Source of the DNA: DASSJM01 sp036280655
GTDB taxonomy: Bacteria > Actinomycetota > UBA4738 > HRBIN12
DNA: 33,620 nt
Direction: 5' to 3'
Assembly: GCA_036280655.1 (NCBI GenBank)
Contig: DASUQI010000054.1
Span: 1-33,620, forward strand
The position numbers were made by a program, and so were the translations under genes. Positions 14,873 to 21,694 of the stretch are shown one piece after another. The notes below the pieces were generated by a model. It was given only the letters and a program-made list of their open reading frames with translations, did not search any database and had not been told where the DNA came from. Each line of letters starts with the position of its first letter. Positions within the stretch are counted from its first letter, which is position 1.

Positions 14873-15229
14873 ATGGCTGGCATCAAGATCCGGAGGTTCG
14901 AGGATGCGGACGAGCGGCGCGAGTTCGAGCACGGTTCGTTCGAGCTCGTCACGCTCGGTGGTGTCACGGTCGGGCGCGCGAGCTACGAACCCGGTTGGGT
15001 CTGGTCCGAGCACGTCGGCGAGCCGGCCGGTCAGGAACGCTGCGATGTCGAGCACGTCGGCCTCGTCGTCTCGGGCCGCTGCGCCGTGAAGATGAGCGAC
15101 GGGAGCGAGGCGGTGCTCGAGCCGGGCGACCTGTTCTTCATCCGGCCCGGCCACGACTCGTGGGTCGTCGGCGACGAGCCGTACGTCTCGCTGCACCTCC
15201 TCGGCGCGAGCGACTACGCGAAGGAGTAG
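14873..15229 (+). CDS. Small cupin-domain protein
   Basis: 118 residues forming one cupin barrel: strand-turn patterns SEHVGEPAG, ERCDVEHVGLVVSGRCAV, SEAVLEPGDLFFIRPGHDSW. The second cupin box, PGDxxxxxPGHD, is well kept; the first has a His and Glu but is not canonical, so metal binding is likely but not certain. Single-cupin proteins serve as sugar isomerases, oxygenases or ligand sensors, and this one cannot be assigned. GAGGAG stands 6 nt before the ATG at 14873. It is divergent from the tad operon and ends with its stop codon directly abutting that of the next gene. Confidence 0.82.
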   Translation: MAGIKIRRFEDADERREFEHGSFELVTLGGVTVGRASYEPGWVWSEHVGEPAGQERCDVEHVGLVVSGRCAVKMSDGSEAVLEPGDLFFIRPGHDSWVVGDEPYVSLHLLGASDYAKE

Positions 15230-16081
15230 CTAGACGCCGACGCGGTCCCCTTCGACGAGATCGTCGGGCACGGTGTCCGGGATCTCGAACGCCGGATCGC
15301 GCCGTCGACGGACCAGGAACGCGGCCCCGAGGATCGCGATCGCGAGGGCCACGATCGCCCACACGGGTATCCCGTCGGTTTCCGCCGCCGCGAGCCGCGC
15401 CCGGAGTGCGTCGTTCTCGGACCCGAGCAGCTCGATCGTGCGGTCGGTCGACCGCAGGTCGAGCGCGGCCGCCCGCGCCTCCCCCTGCGCCGCATCGAGA
15501 TCGGCCTCGAGCGACCCGAGGTCGCCTTCGAGCTGCCGGGCCTCCTTCTTCGCATCGCGGAGGTTCCACTTGCGCTCCCGTGCGAGGTTCATGAGCCGCG
15601 CCTCCTCGGCCGTCCGTGTGATCGTGATCCATCCCTGCACGAACTCTCCGAACCCGGAGAGCGTGCAGGGGTCGTTGCACACCACGACCTCGTACTCGCC
15701 CGACGGGACGTTCGGCACGGTGAAGCGCGCGCGGACCGGCACCCCGTTCGATCCGTCGAACGCGATCGTGAACGGCGCGAGCCGGATCGCGTCGGCCGGC
15801 AGGTTCGTGTCGTCGAGATACGCGTCCCCGGGACTCAGCCACGCGTAGAAGGGCCCCTTGGTCTCGAGCCGGTCCATCCGATCCGGGTTCATCACGTAGA
15901 TCCCCGTGTGCGCGACCACCTCCTGGCCGACGTGCATGATCGCCCACGTCCCGAGGTTGCGCTTCCCGGCGACCGGCTCCTCGCTCCGGAATCCGAGCCA
16001 GTTGCCGCCCGCGCTCGCAGCCTGAGCGGGAAGGACGACCACGAGCGTTGCGACCGCGAGGGCGAGGACCACTCTGCGCAC
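15230..16081 (-). CDS. Membrane-anchored envelope protein with coiled coil, family unknown
   Basis: 283 residues. The GTG start at 16081 is supported by AGGGAGG 6 nt upstream. A signal peptide (RRVVLALAVATLVVVLPAQAASA) is followed by ~150 residues of beta-rich extracellular domain with one Cys pair (CNDPC), then a coiled coil (~170-245, rich in E, R, A and L heptads), one membrane helix (VWAIVALAIAILGAAFLV) and a basic, then acidic cytoplasmic tail. The whole has type-I membrane topology. I do not recognise the extracellular domain; it looks like a ligand- or wall-facing sensor or scaffold with dimerisation through the coiled coil. Its stop touches the cupin stop without a gap. Confidence 0.75.
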   Translation of the reverse strand: MRRVVLALAVATLVVVLPAQAASAGGNWLGFRSEEPVAGKRNLGTWAIMHVGQEVVAHTGIYVMNPDRMDRLETKGPFYAWLSPGDAYLDDTNLPADAIRLAPFTIAFDGSNGVPVRARFTVPNVPSGEYEVVVCNDPCTLSGFGEFVQGWITITRTAEEARLMNLARERKWNLRDAKKEARQLEGDLGSLEADLDAAQGEARAAALDLRSTDRTIELLGSENDALRARLAAAETDGIPVWAIVALAIAILGAAFLVRRRRDPAFEIPDTVPDDLVEGDRVGV

Positions 16082-16165
16082 GACGTACCTCCCTGATCCG
16101 ACCATCTCACCCACCCGACCGGAGGGAACCCGCCGAGGTTCCGAGGATGTGTCGTACCCGCGGTC

Positions 16166-16171
16166 TACGAT
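16166..16171 (+). promoter_or_regulatory. -10 box TACGAT of a probable leaderless gene
   Basis: TACGAT ends 9 nt before the ATG of the following small gene, the same arrangement as upstream of DUF5318. No clear -35 was found. Confidence 0.4.
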
Positions 16172-16180
16172 TCGAAGGCG

Positions 16181-16432
16181 ATGGGTGAGCTGATCGATCT
16201 CCGTGCCTGGTTCGAACGCCGCGAGCGCGACCCGATGACGCGGCTCGAGCGCGCGATCGCCCGCCTCGATGGCCTGCTCCAGCGCGGATCCGGGCGCCTC
16301 GGCGGCAAGGTCGAGTCCGAGCTCCTCGCGATCACCGGCGCAGTGACGGCCGGGCTCGAGGACGAGGCCGCCGAGCGTGCCGAGCGTCTGGCCGAACGGC
16401 TCGAGCACCCCTCGGCCCGCCGCTCGGGCTAG
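16181..16432 (+). CDS. Small charged helical protein, unknown
   Basis: 83 residues, almost entirely helical by composition and very rich in Glu, Arg, Ala and Leu, with heptad-like spacing (LERAIARLDGLL, then LEDEAAERAERLAERLE), so a short cytoplasmic coiled coil. No membrane helix or Cys. The ATG has GAAGG only 2 nt away, too close to be an ordinary ribosome site, and fits a leaderless start better. It lies before the sigma-factor operon. No family recognised. Confidence 0.55.
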   Translation: MGELIDLRAWFERRERDPMTRLERAIARLDGLLQRGSGRLGGKVESELLAITGAVTAGLEDEAAERAERLAERLEHPSARRSG

Positions 16433-16453
16433 CCCCGCTCCCGAAACCCCTTC

Positions 16454-16482
16454 GGAACCACGGTCCCTCACGCACGGTCGGT
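16454..16482 (+). promoter_or_regulatory. Possible ECF-type promoter of the sigma operon
   Basis: GGAACC (16454-16459) resembles the GGAAC -35 of ECF sigma factors; about 16 nt further GGTCGGTA could be the -10 part. ECF genes are often autoregulated from such sites. A stem CGGTCC/GGACCG (16461-16494) overlaps it. The match is short and tentative. Confidence 0.3.
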
Positions 16483-16606
16483 AAGGGTGGACCGAGCTTC
16501 CGGAAGGAGGCACTCGTGCGTTCGCGCACGCCTGAAGGCCGTCCGTGCGCGCCGCGGGGCTACGCTGGTGGCCGGCCGAAGCAACCGAGAGCCGGGAAGG
16601 GGCCGA

Positions 16607-17125
16607 GTGAACGACCCGGACCCACGCACGCTCGAACGGGCGCGCCGGGGCGACGCCGGCGCGTTCGAGGACCTCGTGCGCGCCTACCAGGGCGACGTCT
16701 GGCGCTTCGCCTACCACTTCACCCGCGACCGGGCGCTCGCCGACGACGTGACGCAGGAGGCATTCCTGCGCGCCTACCGGTTCCTGAAGGGCTTCCGCGG
16801 CGACTCGAGGTTCACGAGCTGGCTGTTCCGGATCGCCCGCAACTGCGCGATGGACCAGATCCGCGCCCGGAACGTCTACGTGGAGCGCGTGACGCCGATC
16901 TCCGGGACCGTGGCCGACCCCCAGGCCCGGGTGGAGCTGCAGGAGGCGCTCGGCGCGGTCTCCGCGGAGCACCGCGAGCCGTTCCTGCTCGTCGAGGTCT
17001 TCGGCCTGTCCTATCAGGAGGCGGCCGACGTCCTGGGCGTGCGGGTCGGCACGATCAAGAGCCGGATGCACCGCGCGCGCAAGGCGATGATGGAGGCGCT
17101 CGAGATCGAGGAGGACGCGCGATGA
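16607..17125 (+). CDS. ECF-type RNA polymerase sigma factor
   Basis: 172 residues with only regions 2 and 4, the ECF plan. Region 2 runs from RRGDAGAFEDLVRAYQGDVW through DDVTQEAFLRAYRFL to TSWLFRIARNCAMDQIR (core binding and -10 recognition); region 4 includes SYQEAADVLGVRVGTIKSRM (-35 helix-turn-helix). The GTG at 16607 has GGGAAGGGG about 5 nt upstream. It is followed after 28 nt by a zinc-type anti-sigma gene and then by a cell-wall carboxypeptidase, so envelope stress is its likely trigger. Confidence 0.93.
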   Translation: MNDPDPRTLERARRGDAGAFEDLVRAYQGDVWRFAYHFTRDRALADDVTQEAFLRAYRFLKGFRGDSRFTSWLFRIARNCAMDQIRARNVYVERVTPISGTVADPQARVELQEALGAVSAEHREPFLLVEVFGLSYQEAADVLGVRVGTIKSRMHRARKAMMEALEIEEDAR

Positions 17126-17153
17126 CACGTCGCGTCGAACGCGAGGTCCGCCG

Positions 17154-19103
17154 ATGAACCACGAGCAGGCCGAACGCCTCCTGTCCGCGCGTCTGGACGG
17201 CGAGCGGCTCTCGTCCCGCGCCGTGGCGGCGCTCGACCGGCACCTCGAGACCTGTGCCGAGTGCCGCGCGTTCGAGCGCGGCGCGTACCGGCTGCGCGAG
17301 TCCGCGCGGATCGAGCTCGCGCCCGCCGTCCCCGACCTCGTCGAACCGATCATGGCCGCCGTCCGGACCGAGTCCCGCCAGGTCACGCGGCTTCGCGACT
17401 TCCGACCGAGGCGGACGCGCCGGCTGATGCCACGGCTCGCGCCGGTCGCGGCGGCGCTCCTGGTCGGCGCGATCGCCGGGAGCCTCGTGGTCGGCGGTCC
17501 CTGGCAGCGCGACGGCGGATCCGCCCTCGCGGCGAGCGACGTCACCGAGGGCATCGCCGCAGCCGCCGTGCACCTCGACGCGTACCAGGCGACGTTCGCG
17601 ATCCGCGAGACGCACCTGTCGCCCGAGGTCCCCGTCCGCGACCTCACGATGTCCGTCTGGTTCGAGGAGCCCGAACGGTTCCGCCTCGACGTGACCGACC
17701 ACACCGACTACCCGACGCCCGCCACGCCCACCGACCTTCGGCTCGTGGTGGACGACTCCACGTGGTACGCGTCCGGACCCGCCCCGTGCGGCACCGCTCG
17801 GTGCCCGCTGCGCGAGTCCGCGGTGCGCAACCGGCTGCCGTTCTCCACCGCGGCGCCGCTCCCCGCCGACCTGATCCTTCCCGTCTCGACACTCACGGAC
17901 CCGGACCGGGTGACGGTCCTGGGCCGAGGCACCGTCCTCGGCCGGTCGGCGGTGCGGGTCGAGGTGCCGTTCGTGCGGGCTCGCCCATTGTTCCCGTTCC
18001 TGCAGATCGGGGGCTCCTGGCGTCCGTTCTTCCCGAGCGACCGGGTGCGGATCTGGCTCGACGAGCGCAGCTGGTTCCCGCTCCGCTGGGAGGTCTTCCC
18101 GGCGAGCGGCACCGAACGCGACCAGTGGGCCCTGCGGTTCGGGCTGCCCGAGGAGCCGGCGACCCGACCCGTTTTCTCGGTGACCGCGCTCGACGTCGGC
18201 CTGCGGGACCCCGATCCCCGGGTGTTCGAGATCCCGGCGGTCGCCGGGGCGACGGACCAGGGGGCGCGTCCGGTGCCCCTCGCGCAGGTCGAGCGCGAGG
18301 CCGGGTTCGTGCCCGTGGCCCCCGCATCGGTCGCCGGGCTCGACTTCTACCGGGTGGTCCTGCCGCGCGAGGATCCGGGCAGCACGGTCGTCGCGTACGC
18401 GGACGGGCTGGCGTTCCTCACGCTCGGCGAGACGCGGACGTGGATGGGCGACGCGCCGTTCGGGCCCGTCGGCGTGCAGGCAGAGGAGATCACGCTCCCC
18501 GGCGGGGGCATCGCGTACTACGAGCCGGCGAGCAACGAGCACGCGCGACGCCTGTCGATCCACGGGGCCGGGACCGAGCTGTCCATCGAATCGAACCTGT
18601 CGAGGGACGAGCTGCTCGCGGCCGCGGCGTCGCTGCCGGTCGAGGGGCTGCCGATGCCGGATGCCTGGCGCGTGCGCGGATCGGGCGGTGCCGTCGTCGA
18701 ACGGGTGACGCTCGCCGAGGCGCGGGACGCGGCTTCCTTCCCGATCGTCCTGCCCCTCTCGTTGCCGCAGGGGTTCGGGCTCGCCAGCGTGGAGCTGGTG
18801 GCCGCGGGGAACGACGTCGGGGTGACGCTCTACTTCCGCGACCGTGACGCCGACGCGGGCATCGGCACGATCCGCCTCCATCTCGAGCCCGCGAACTCGC
18901 TCCCGGCCGCATCGTCGGCCGATCAATCGACGGTCGACGTCGGCGGCCTCCCCCTCCCGGGCCGCTTCACGCCGGAGCGGTCGCAGCTCGAATGGATCGA
19001 CACCGGCATCTACCGGTCGCTCGACGCGCCGGGACTCTCGCTCGAGCCGCTGCTCGCCGTCGCGCGCTCGATCCCGTCCGGGGCGGAGGCCTCGGCGGCG
19101 TGA
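17154..19103 (+). CDS. Transmembrane anti-sigma factor with large extracellular region
   Basis: 649 residues. The N-terminal zinc-binding anti-sigma domain has H30-x3-C34-x2-C37 (HLETCAECRAFE) in the cytoplasm; a membrane helix spans ~94-115. The remaining ~530 residues are outside: a beta-rich RseB/LolA-like domain (~125-390; LTMSVWFEEPERFRLDV) and two further beta-rich stretches (FVPVAPASVAGLDFYRV ~385-430; FPIVLPLSLPQGFGLASV ~525-580) resembling DUF4367-like modules. Most zinc anti-sigma factors are 80-250 residues, so this one seems to be fused to its own sensor, which in Gram-negatives is a separate RseB. GAGG stands 8 nt before the ATG. Its stop overlaps the next start (GTGA). The domain names outside the zinc part are inferred from fold-like patterns. 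Confidence 0.85.
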   Translation: MNHEQAERLLSARLDGERLSSRAVAALDRHLETCAECRAFERGAYRLRESARIELAPAVPDLVEPIMAAVRTESRQVTRLRDFRPRRTRRLMPRLAPVAAALLVGAIAGSLVVGGPWQRDGGSALAASDVTEGIAAAAVHLDAYQATFAIRETHLSPEVPVRDLTMSVWFEEPERFRLDVTDHTDYPTPATPTDLRLVVDDSTWYASGPAPCGTARCPLRESAVRNRLPFSTAAPLPADLILPVSTLTDPDRVTVLGRGTVLGRSAVRVEVPFVRARPLFPFLQIGGSWRPFFPSDRVRIWLDERSWFPLRWEVFPASGTERDQWALRFGLPEEPATRPVFSVTALDVGLRDPDPRVFEIPAVAGATDQGARPVPLAQVEREAGFVPVAPASVAGLDFYRVVLPREDPGSTVVAYADGLAFLTLGETRTWMGDAPFGPVGVQAEEITLPGGGIAYYEPASNEHARRLSIHGAGTELSIESNLSRDELLAAAASLPVEGLPMPDAWRVRGSGGAVVERVTLAEARDAASFPIVLPLSLPQGFGLASVELVAAGNDVGVTLYFRDRDADAGIGTIRLHLEPANSLPAASSADQSTVDVGGLPLPGRFTPERSQLEWIDTGIYRSLDAPGLSLEPLLAVARSIPSGAEASAA

Positions 19104-20311
19104 GGAGGCGACGGGTCGCCGGCGTCGCGGCCGGCATCGCGATGGGGTTCGCCCTCGGGGCGGTGCTCACGCTCGCGATCCAGGGCTGGGCGAGCCTGCC
19201 CGAGTCCGGCCGTCGTCCCGAGGCGGTCGAGCCCGCCCCGGCCCCGCGGACGGAGCCGGAGCCACCCGAGGCGTTCCTCGTGTGGACGTCGGGGGGCATG
19301 CCCGCGGGTTTCCAACAGGACCTCCGGCGCCTCGAAGGGATCACCCGGTCGGTCGTCGTCGCGAGCGACAACGCGTGGCTCGACCGCTCCTGGTCCGAGC
19401 AGGGCGAGGTGATCGACGACCCGCCGAAGGGGTTCGCGTTCCCGCTCGAAGTCGCGGCGGTCGAGCCGAGGGACTTCGCCCGGTTCCTGCCGCCCGCCGA
19501 CGCGTCGGTCGCGCTCGCGCTCGGGGACGGACAGGGGATCCTGGGTGAGAGCAGCGCGCGGCTCCGGGGGCTCGGGCCGGGCGCGGTGATGCGGTTCGGC
19601 GACGTGCGGATCGAGGTCGCGGCGATCCTGTCCGACGAGCTCGTCGGCGCGAACGAGCTCATGGTCTCGCGCGAGGTGGGGCGGTCGATCGGCGTGACGC
19701 AGGACCGCTACGCGCTCGTCGTCCCCGATGAGGTCCGAACGGTCGCGAAGGTGGAGCGCCTCCTCGATCCGATCCTGCCGGACGACCCGCCGTCGAAGGT
19801 GCGGGCGCCCGGCGACACGCCGTACTTCCGGCAGGGCGACGCGGTGCTGCCCCCGGTTCGGATCAAGCTGCTGTTCGGCGAGTTCGCCGCGCGCCCGGCG
19901 CTCGACCAGCCGGGGTTCATCACGATCGACCCGGCGTGGCTCAGCCGGAACATCGACGCGCGTCCCGTCCCGCTCCTCGGCTCGGTCACGTGCCACGCTG
20001 CCCTGTTCACGCAGATCCGTGGCGTCGTCCGGGAGCTGATCGACCGAGGGCTCGAACACACGGTCAAGTCGTTCTCGGGATGCTTCTCGCCGCGCCACAT
20101 CAATCGGATCCCGTCGGCCGGCCTGTCACATCACTCGTGGGGCATCGCCCTTGATCTCAACGTGCAGCAGGGGAACCTGTTCGGGCAGACGCCGCACCAG
20201 GACCCACGCCTCGTCGGCGTCTTCGAGCGATGGGGCTTCGTGTGGGGCGGCACGTTCATCGTGCCCGACGGGATGCACTTCGAGTACCACCGCGAATCCC
20301 CGAGCGACTAG
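19100..20311 (+). CDS. Membrane-anchored M15 (VanY-like) D,D-carboxypeptidase
   Basis: 403 residues from a GTG that overlaps the anti-sigma stop, with GGAGG 10 nt upstream. A signal-anchor helix (residues ~5-27) precedes a Pro/Glu linker and a region of unknown fold (~60-290). The C-terminal ~120 residues are the M15 zinc peptidase core: SHHSWGIALDLN with H345 and D352 as metal ligands and MHFE with H393 and E395. M15 enzymes trim the terminal D-Ala of peptidoglycan stem peptides, outside the membrane. Being in one operon with the sigma and anti-sigma genes suggests it is part of the envelope-stress output or sensing circuit. The middle region is longer than in ordinary VanY. Confidence 0.9.
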   Translation: MRRRRVAGVAAGIAMGFALGAVLTLAIQGWASLPESGRRPEAVEPAPAPRTEPEPPEAFLVWTSGGMPAGFQQDLRRLEGITRSVVVASDNAWLDRSWSEQGEVIDDPPKGFAFPLEVAAVEPRDFARFLPPADASVALALGDGQGILGESSARLRGLGPGAVMRFGDVRIEVAAILSDELVGANELMVSREVGRSIGVTQDRYALVVPDEVRTVAKVERLLDPILPDDPPSKVRAPGDTPYFRQGDAVLPPVRIKLLFGEFAARPALDQPGFITIDPAWLSRNIDARPVPLLGSVTCHAALFTQIRGVVRELIDRGLEHTVKSFSGCFSPRHINRIPSAGLSHHSWGIALDLNVQQGNLFGQTPHQDPRLVGVFERWGFVWGGTFIVPDGMHFEYHRESPSD

Positions 20312-20335
20312 CCGGTCGGGCCGGACCCGGACGAG

Positions 20336-20455
20336 CGCGAAGGGAGCAGCGAGCATGCGCTGTCTGCACTCTGCTCGGCGACCGGCGGCCTAGGGCCACA
20401 GGGCCCGAGCATGCCTCCCGCGGCAGGACGCGCGTGGGTTTCTGCTCCCTTCGCG
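20336..20455. ncRNA. Structured convergent intergenic element (candidate ncRNA or terminator)
   Basis: An outer perfect 14-bp inverted repeat, CGCGAAGGGAGCAG (20336-20349) with CTGCTCCCTTCGCG (20442-20455), encloses 92 nt. Inside are a second stem TGCTCGG/CCGAGCA (20372-20378 and 20405-20411), a short TGCC/GGCA hairpin (20412-20415 and 20422-20425) and a direct repeat GAGCATGC. It lies between two convergent genes. It could be a shared terminator, a small RNA or a remnant of a repeat element. Transcription is not shown by the sequence. Confidence 0.4.
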
Positions 20456-20471
20456 GTCGCCCGAAGGCGAC
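20456..20471 (-). terminator. Hairpin GTCGCC-CGAA-GGCGAC, probable terminator of the HAD gene
   Basis: A 6-bp perfect stem with a CGAA tetraloop about 50 bp after the HAD stop, in the convergent gap. It has no T-tract. It directly abuts the larger inverted repeat. Confidence 0.45.
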
Positions 20472-20521
20472 GTCGCCATCGTACGCCCGAGGACGGCGCT
20501 CGCGCGAACCGGTCTCGGGAT

Positions 20522-21331
20522 CTAGGCGGCGGCCGCCTGGCGACCGGCGGCTCGCGACCGGATCACGACCCAGGCCACGATGACGGCCGCGACGACCGCG
20601 GCCATGACGCCGGCCGCGACCCGCGTTTGCGGCCGCGTCGCCGTCAGCGCGATCCGGGTTCGAAGCCGGACCGGCCGGCGGAAGTCCCGGATATCCCATC
20701 CGCGGGCCTCCGCCACCTTGCGGAGCTCGCGATCGGGGTTCACGGCGACCGGATGGCCGACGGCCTCGAGCATCGGCAGGTCCGTGATCGAGTCGCTGTA
20801 GGCGAACGAGCCTTCTAGGTCGATCCCCCGGTCCTGCCCCATCGCCTGGATCGCGTCCGCCTTGGCCGCGCCGTAGCAGTAGAACTCGAGCTCGCCGATG
20901 TAGCGCCCGTCCACGATCTTCGCGCGCGTCGCGAGGACTCCGCTGATCCCGAAGTGGCCGGCGAGCGGCCGCACGACCTCCTCGGGTGAGCTCGAGACGA
21001 TGAAGACGGCGCGACCCTCCGATCGATGGAGCTCCATCAGGTCGAGCGCCTCCTGGTACACGAACGGGTCCAGGATCTCGATCAGCACGTCCTGGACGAG
21101 CCGTTCGACCTCGGCGCGGTCCCAGCCCTTCGTGAGCTGGAGCATGCCCTCCTTCAGGCGGTCCATCTTCTTCTCGTCCGCACCCACGAGCGCGTAGACG
21201 AGCTGCGCGTAGGCCCCGCGCACGAGCTGGCCACGCGTGACCATCCCCGCGCGATACATCGGCCGCGACAGGGCGAGCGAGGACGACCGCGAGATGATCG
21301 TCTTGTCGAGATCGAAGAACGCCGCCTGCAT
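20522..21331 (-). CDS. HAD-IB family phosphatase (SerB-like) with C-terminal membrane helix
   Basis: 269 residues from the ATG at 21331, where TACCAT lies 6 nt upstream, fitting a leaderless start. Motif I is FFDLDKTII (nucleophile Asp and acid Asp), motif II VSSSPEE, and motif III SDSITDLPML: the HAD-IB pattern of phosphoserine-phosphatase-like enzymes. The helical cap lies between. The last ~45 residues are basic and include a hydrophobic helix (VAAGVMAAVVAAVIVAWVVI), so it is probably tethered to the membrane. The substrate is unknown; in mycobacteria a HAD-IB gene adjoins the tad locus, whereas here it is ~6 kb away. Confidence 0.88.
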   Translation of the reverse strand: MQAAFFDLDKTIISRSSSLALSRPMYRAGMVTRGQLVRGAYAQLVYALVGADEKKMDRLKEGMLQLTKGWDRAEVERLVQDVLIEILDPFVYQEALDLMELHRSEGRAVFIVSSSPEEVVRPLAGHFGISGVLATRAKIVDGRYIGELEFYCYGAAKADAIQAMGQDRGIDLEGSFAYSDSITDLPMLEAVGHPVAVNPDRELRKVAEARGWDIRDFRRPVRLRTRIALTATRPQTRVAAGVMAAVVAAVIVAWVVIRSRAAGRQAAAA

Positions 21332-21337
21332 CGGTCC

Positions 21338-21343
21338 ATGGTA
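21338..21343 (-). promoter_or_regulatory. -10 box TACCAT for the HAD gene
   Basis: On the minus strand TACCAT ends 6 nt before the ATG at 21331, placing the transcription start at the start codon. No ribosome site is present. Confidence 0.45.
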
Positions 21344-21458
21344 GTCGCGACCACCCACGCGACCCGGGAGCGCCGGTCGCCTTGCCTCGCAGCCCGAAGC
21401 GAAGGCGGCCGCAGGGGTGCGCGTGAGCGGTACGGCGTGCCCGCTGCGTCGCAGACCG

Positions 21459-21464
21459 TATCCT
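21459..21464 (+). promoter_or_regulatory. -10 box TATCCT of the tRNA-Sec gene
   Basis: TATCCT ends 6 nt before the first base of the tRNA, so transcription could begin at the mature 5' end. The -35 region shows no clear TTGACA match. Confidence 0.5.
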
Positions 21465-21470
21465 GCACGC

Positions 21471-21562
21471 GGAGGCGTCAGGGCGCCTGGTGGGCCCCCC
21501 GGTCTTCAAAACCGGTGTGGGGGCGAAAGCTCCCAGGCGGGTTCGATTCCCGTCCGCCTCCG
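21471..21562 (+). tRNA. selC: tRNA-Sec (anticodon TCA)
   Basis: The acceptor arm GGAGGCGT pairs with CCGCCTCC (7 Watson-Crick pairs and a U-C mismatch at the eighth), with discriminator G and no encoded CCA. The anticodon stem CCGGT/ACCGG encloses the loop CTTCAAA, anticodon TCA at 21506-21508, which reads UGA. The long variable arm TGGGGGC-GAAA-GCTCCCA (7 bp, GNRA-type loop) and the T arm GCGGG-TTCGATT-CCCGT with the extended acceptor are hallmarks of bacterial tRNA-Sec. The D arm appears to form GGGC-(G)-CC/GG-GCCC. SelA, SelB and SelD are not in this window. Confidence 0.95.
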
Positions 21563-21636
21563 CGAAAGGGATCGCCGCAAGAAACCGGGCACGAAGAAGA
21601 CGAGGCTGGATGTGGTCCCGGCCCTCTGGGACGATC

Positions 21637-21663
21637 GGGTCTGGCGCGGCCACAGGGTCTGGC
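21637..21663 (+). repeat. Direct repeat GGGTCTGGC x2 before the SARP gene
   Basis: GGGTCTGGC occurs at 21637-21645 and 21655-21663, period 18 bp, just upstream of the -10 box of the SARP-STAND gene. SARP proteins bind direct repeats near promoters, though the usual spacing is 11 or 22 bp, so self-regulation is only a possibility. Confidence 0.4.
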
Positions 21664-21682
21664 CCTCTTCGGCAAGCGGCGC

Positions 21683-21688
21683 TAGCCT
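21683..21688 (+). promoter_or_regulatory. -10 box TAGCCT for a leaderless SARP-STAND gene
   Basis: TAGCCT ends 6 nt before the ATG at 21695. There is no Shine-Dalgarno sequence, so the mRNA is probably leaderless. Confidence 0.45.
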
Positions 21689-21694
21689 GCGGCC

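Noticed and set aside
13634..15196. A long minus-strand frame continuing upstream of tadA, which would make a 946-residue protein.
   Set aside because: The extension overlaps the CpaE-like gene in another frame and the cupin gene in antisense, and reads as Arg/Gly/Pro-rich shadow sequence. GGAGG before the GTG at 13633 gives a normal 425-residue TadA.
16502..17157. A very good ribosome site (GGAAGGAGG) and GTG at 16516 leading to a 213-codon frame.
   Set aside because: The frame is not that of the sigma factor, overlaps it completely and is Arg/Gly/Pro-rich. The sigma gene is certain, so this is a shadow frame; a short leader role for the site cannot be excluded.
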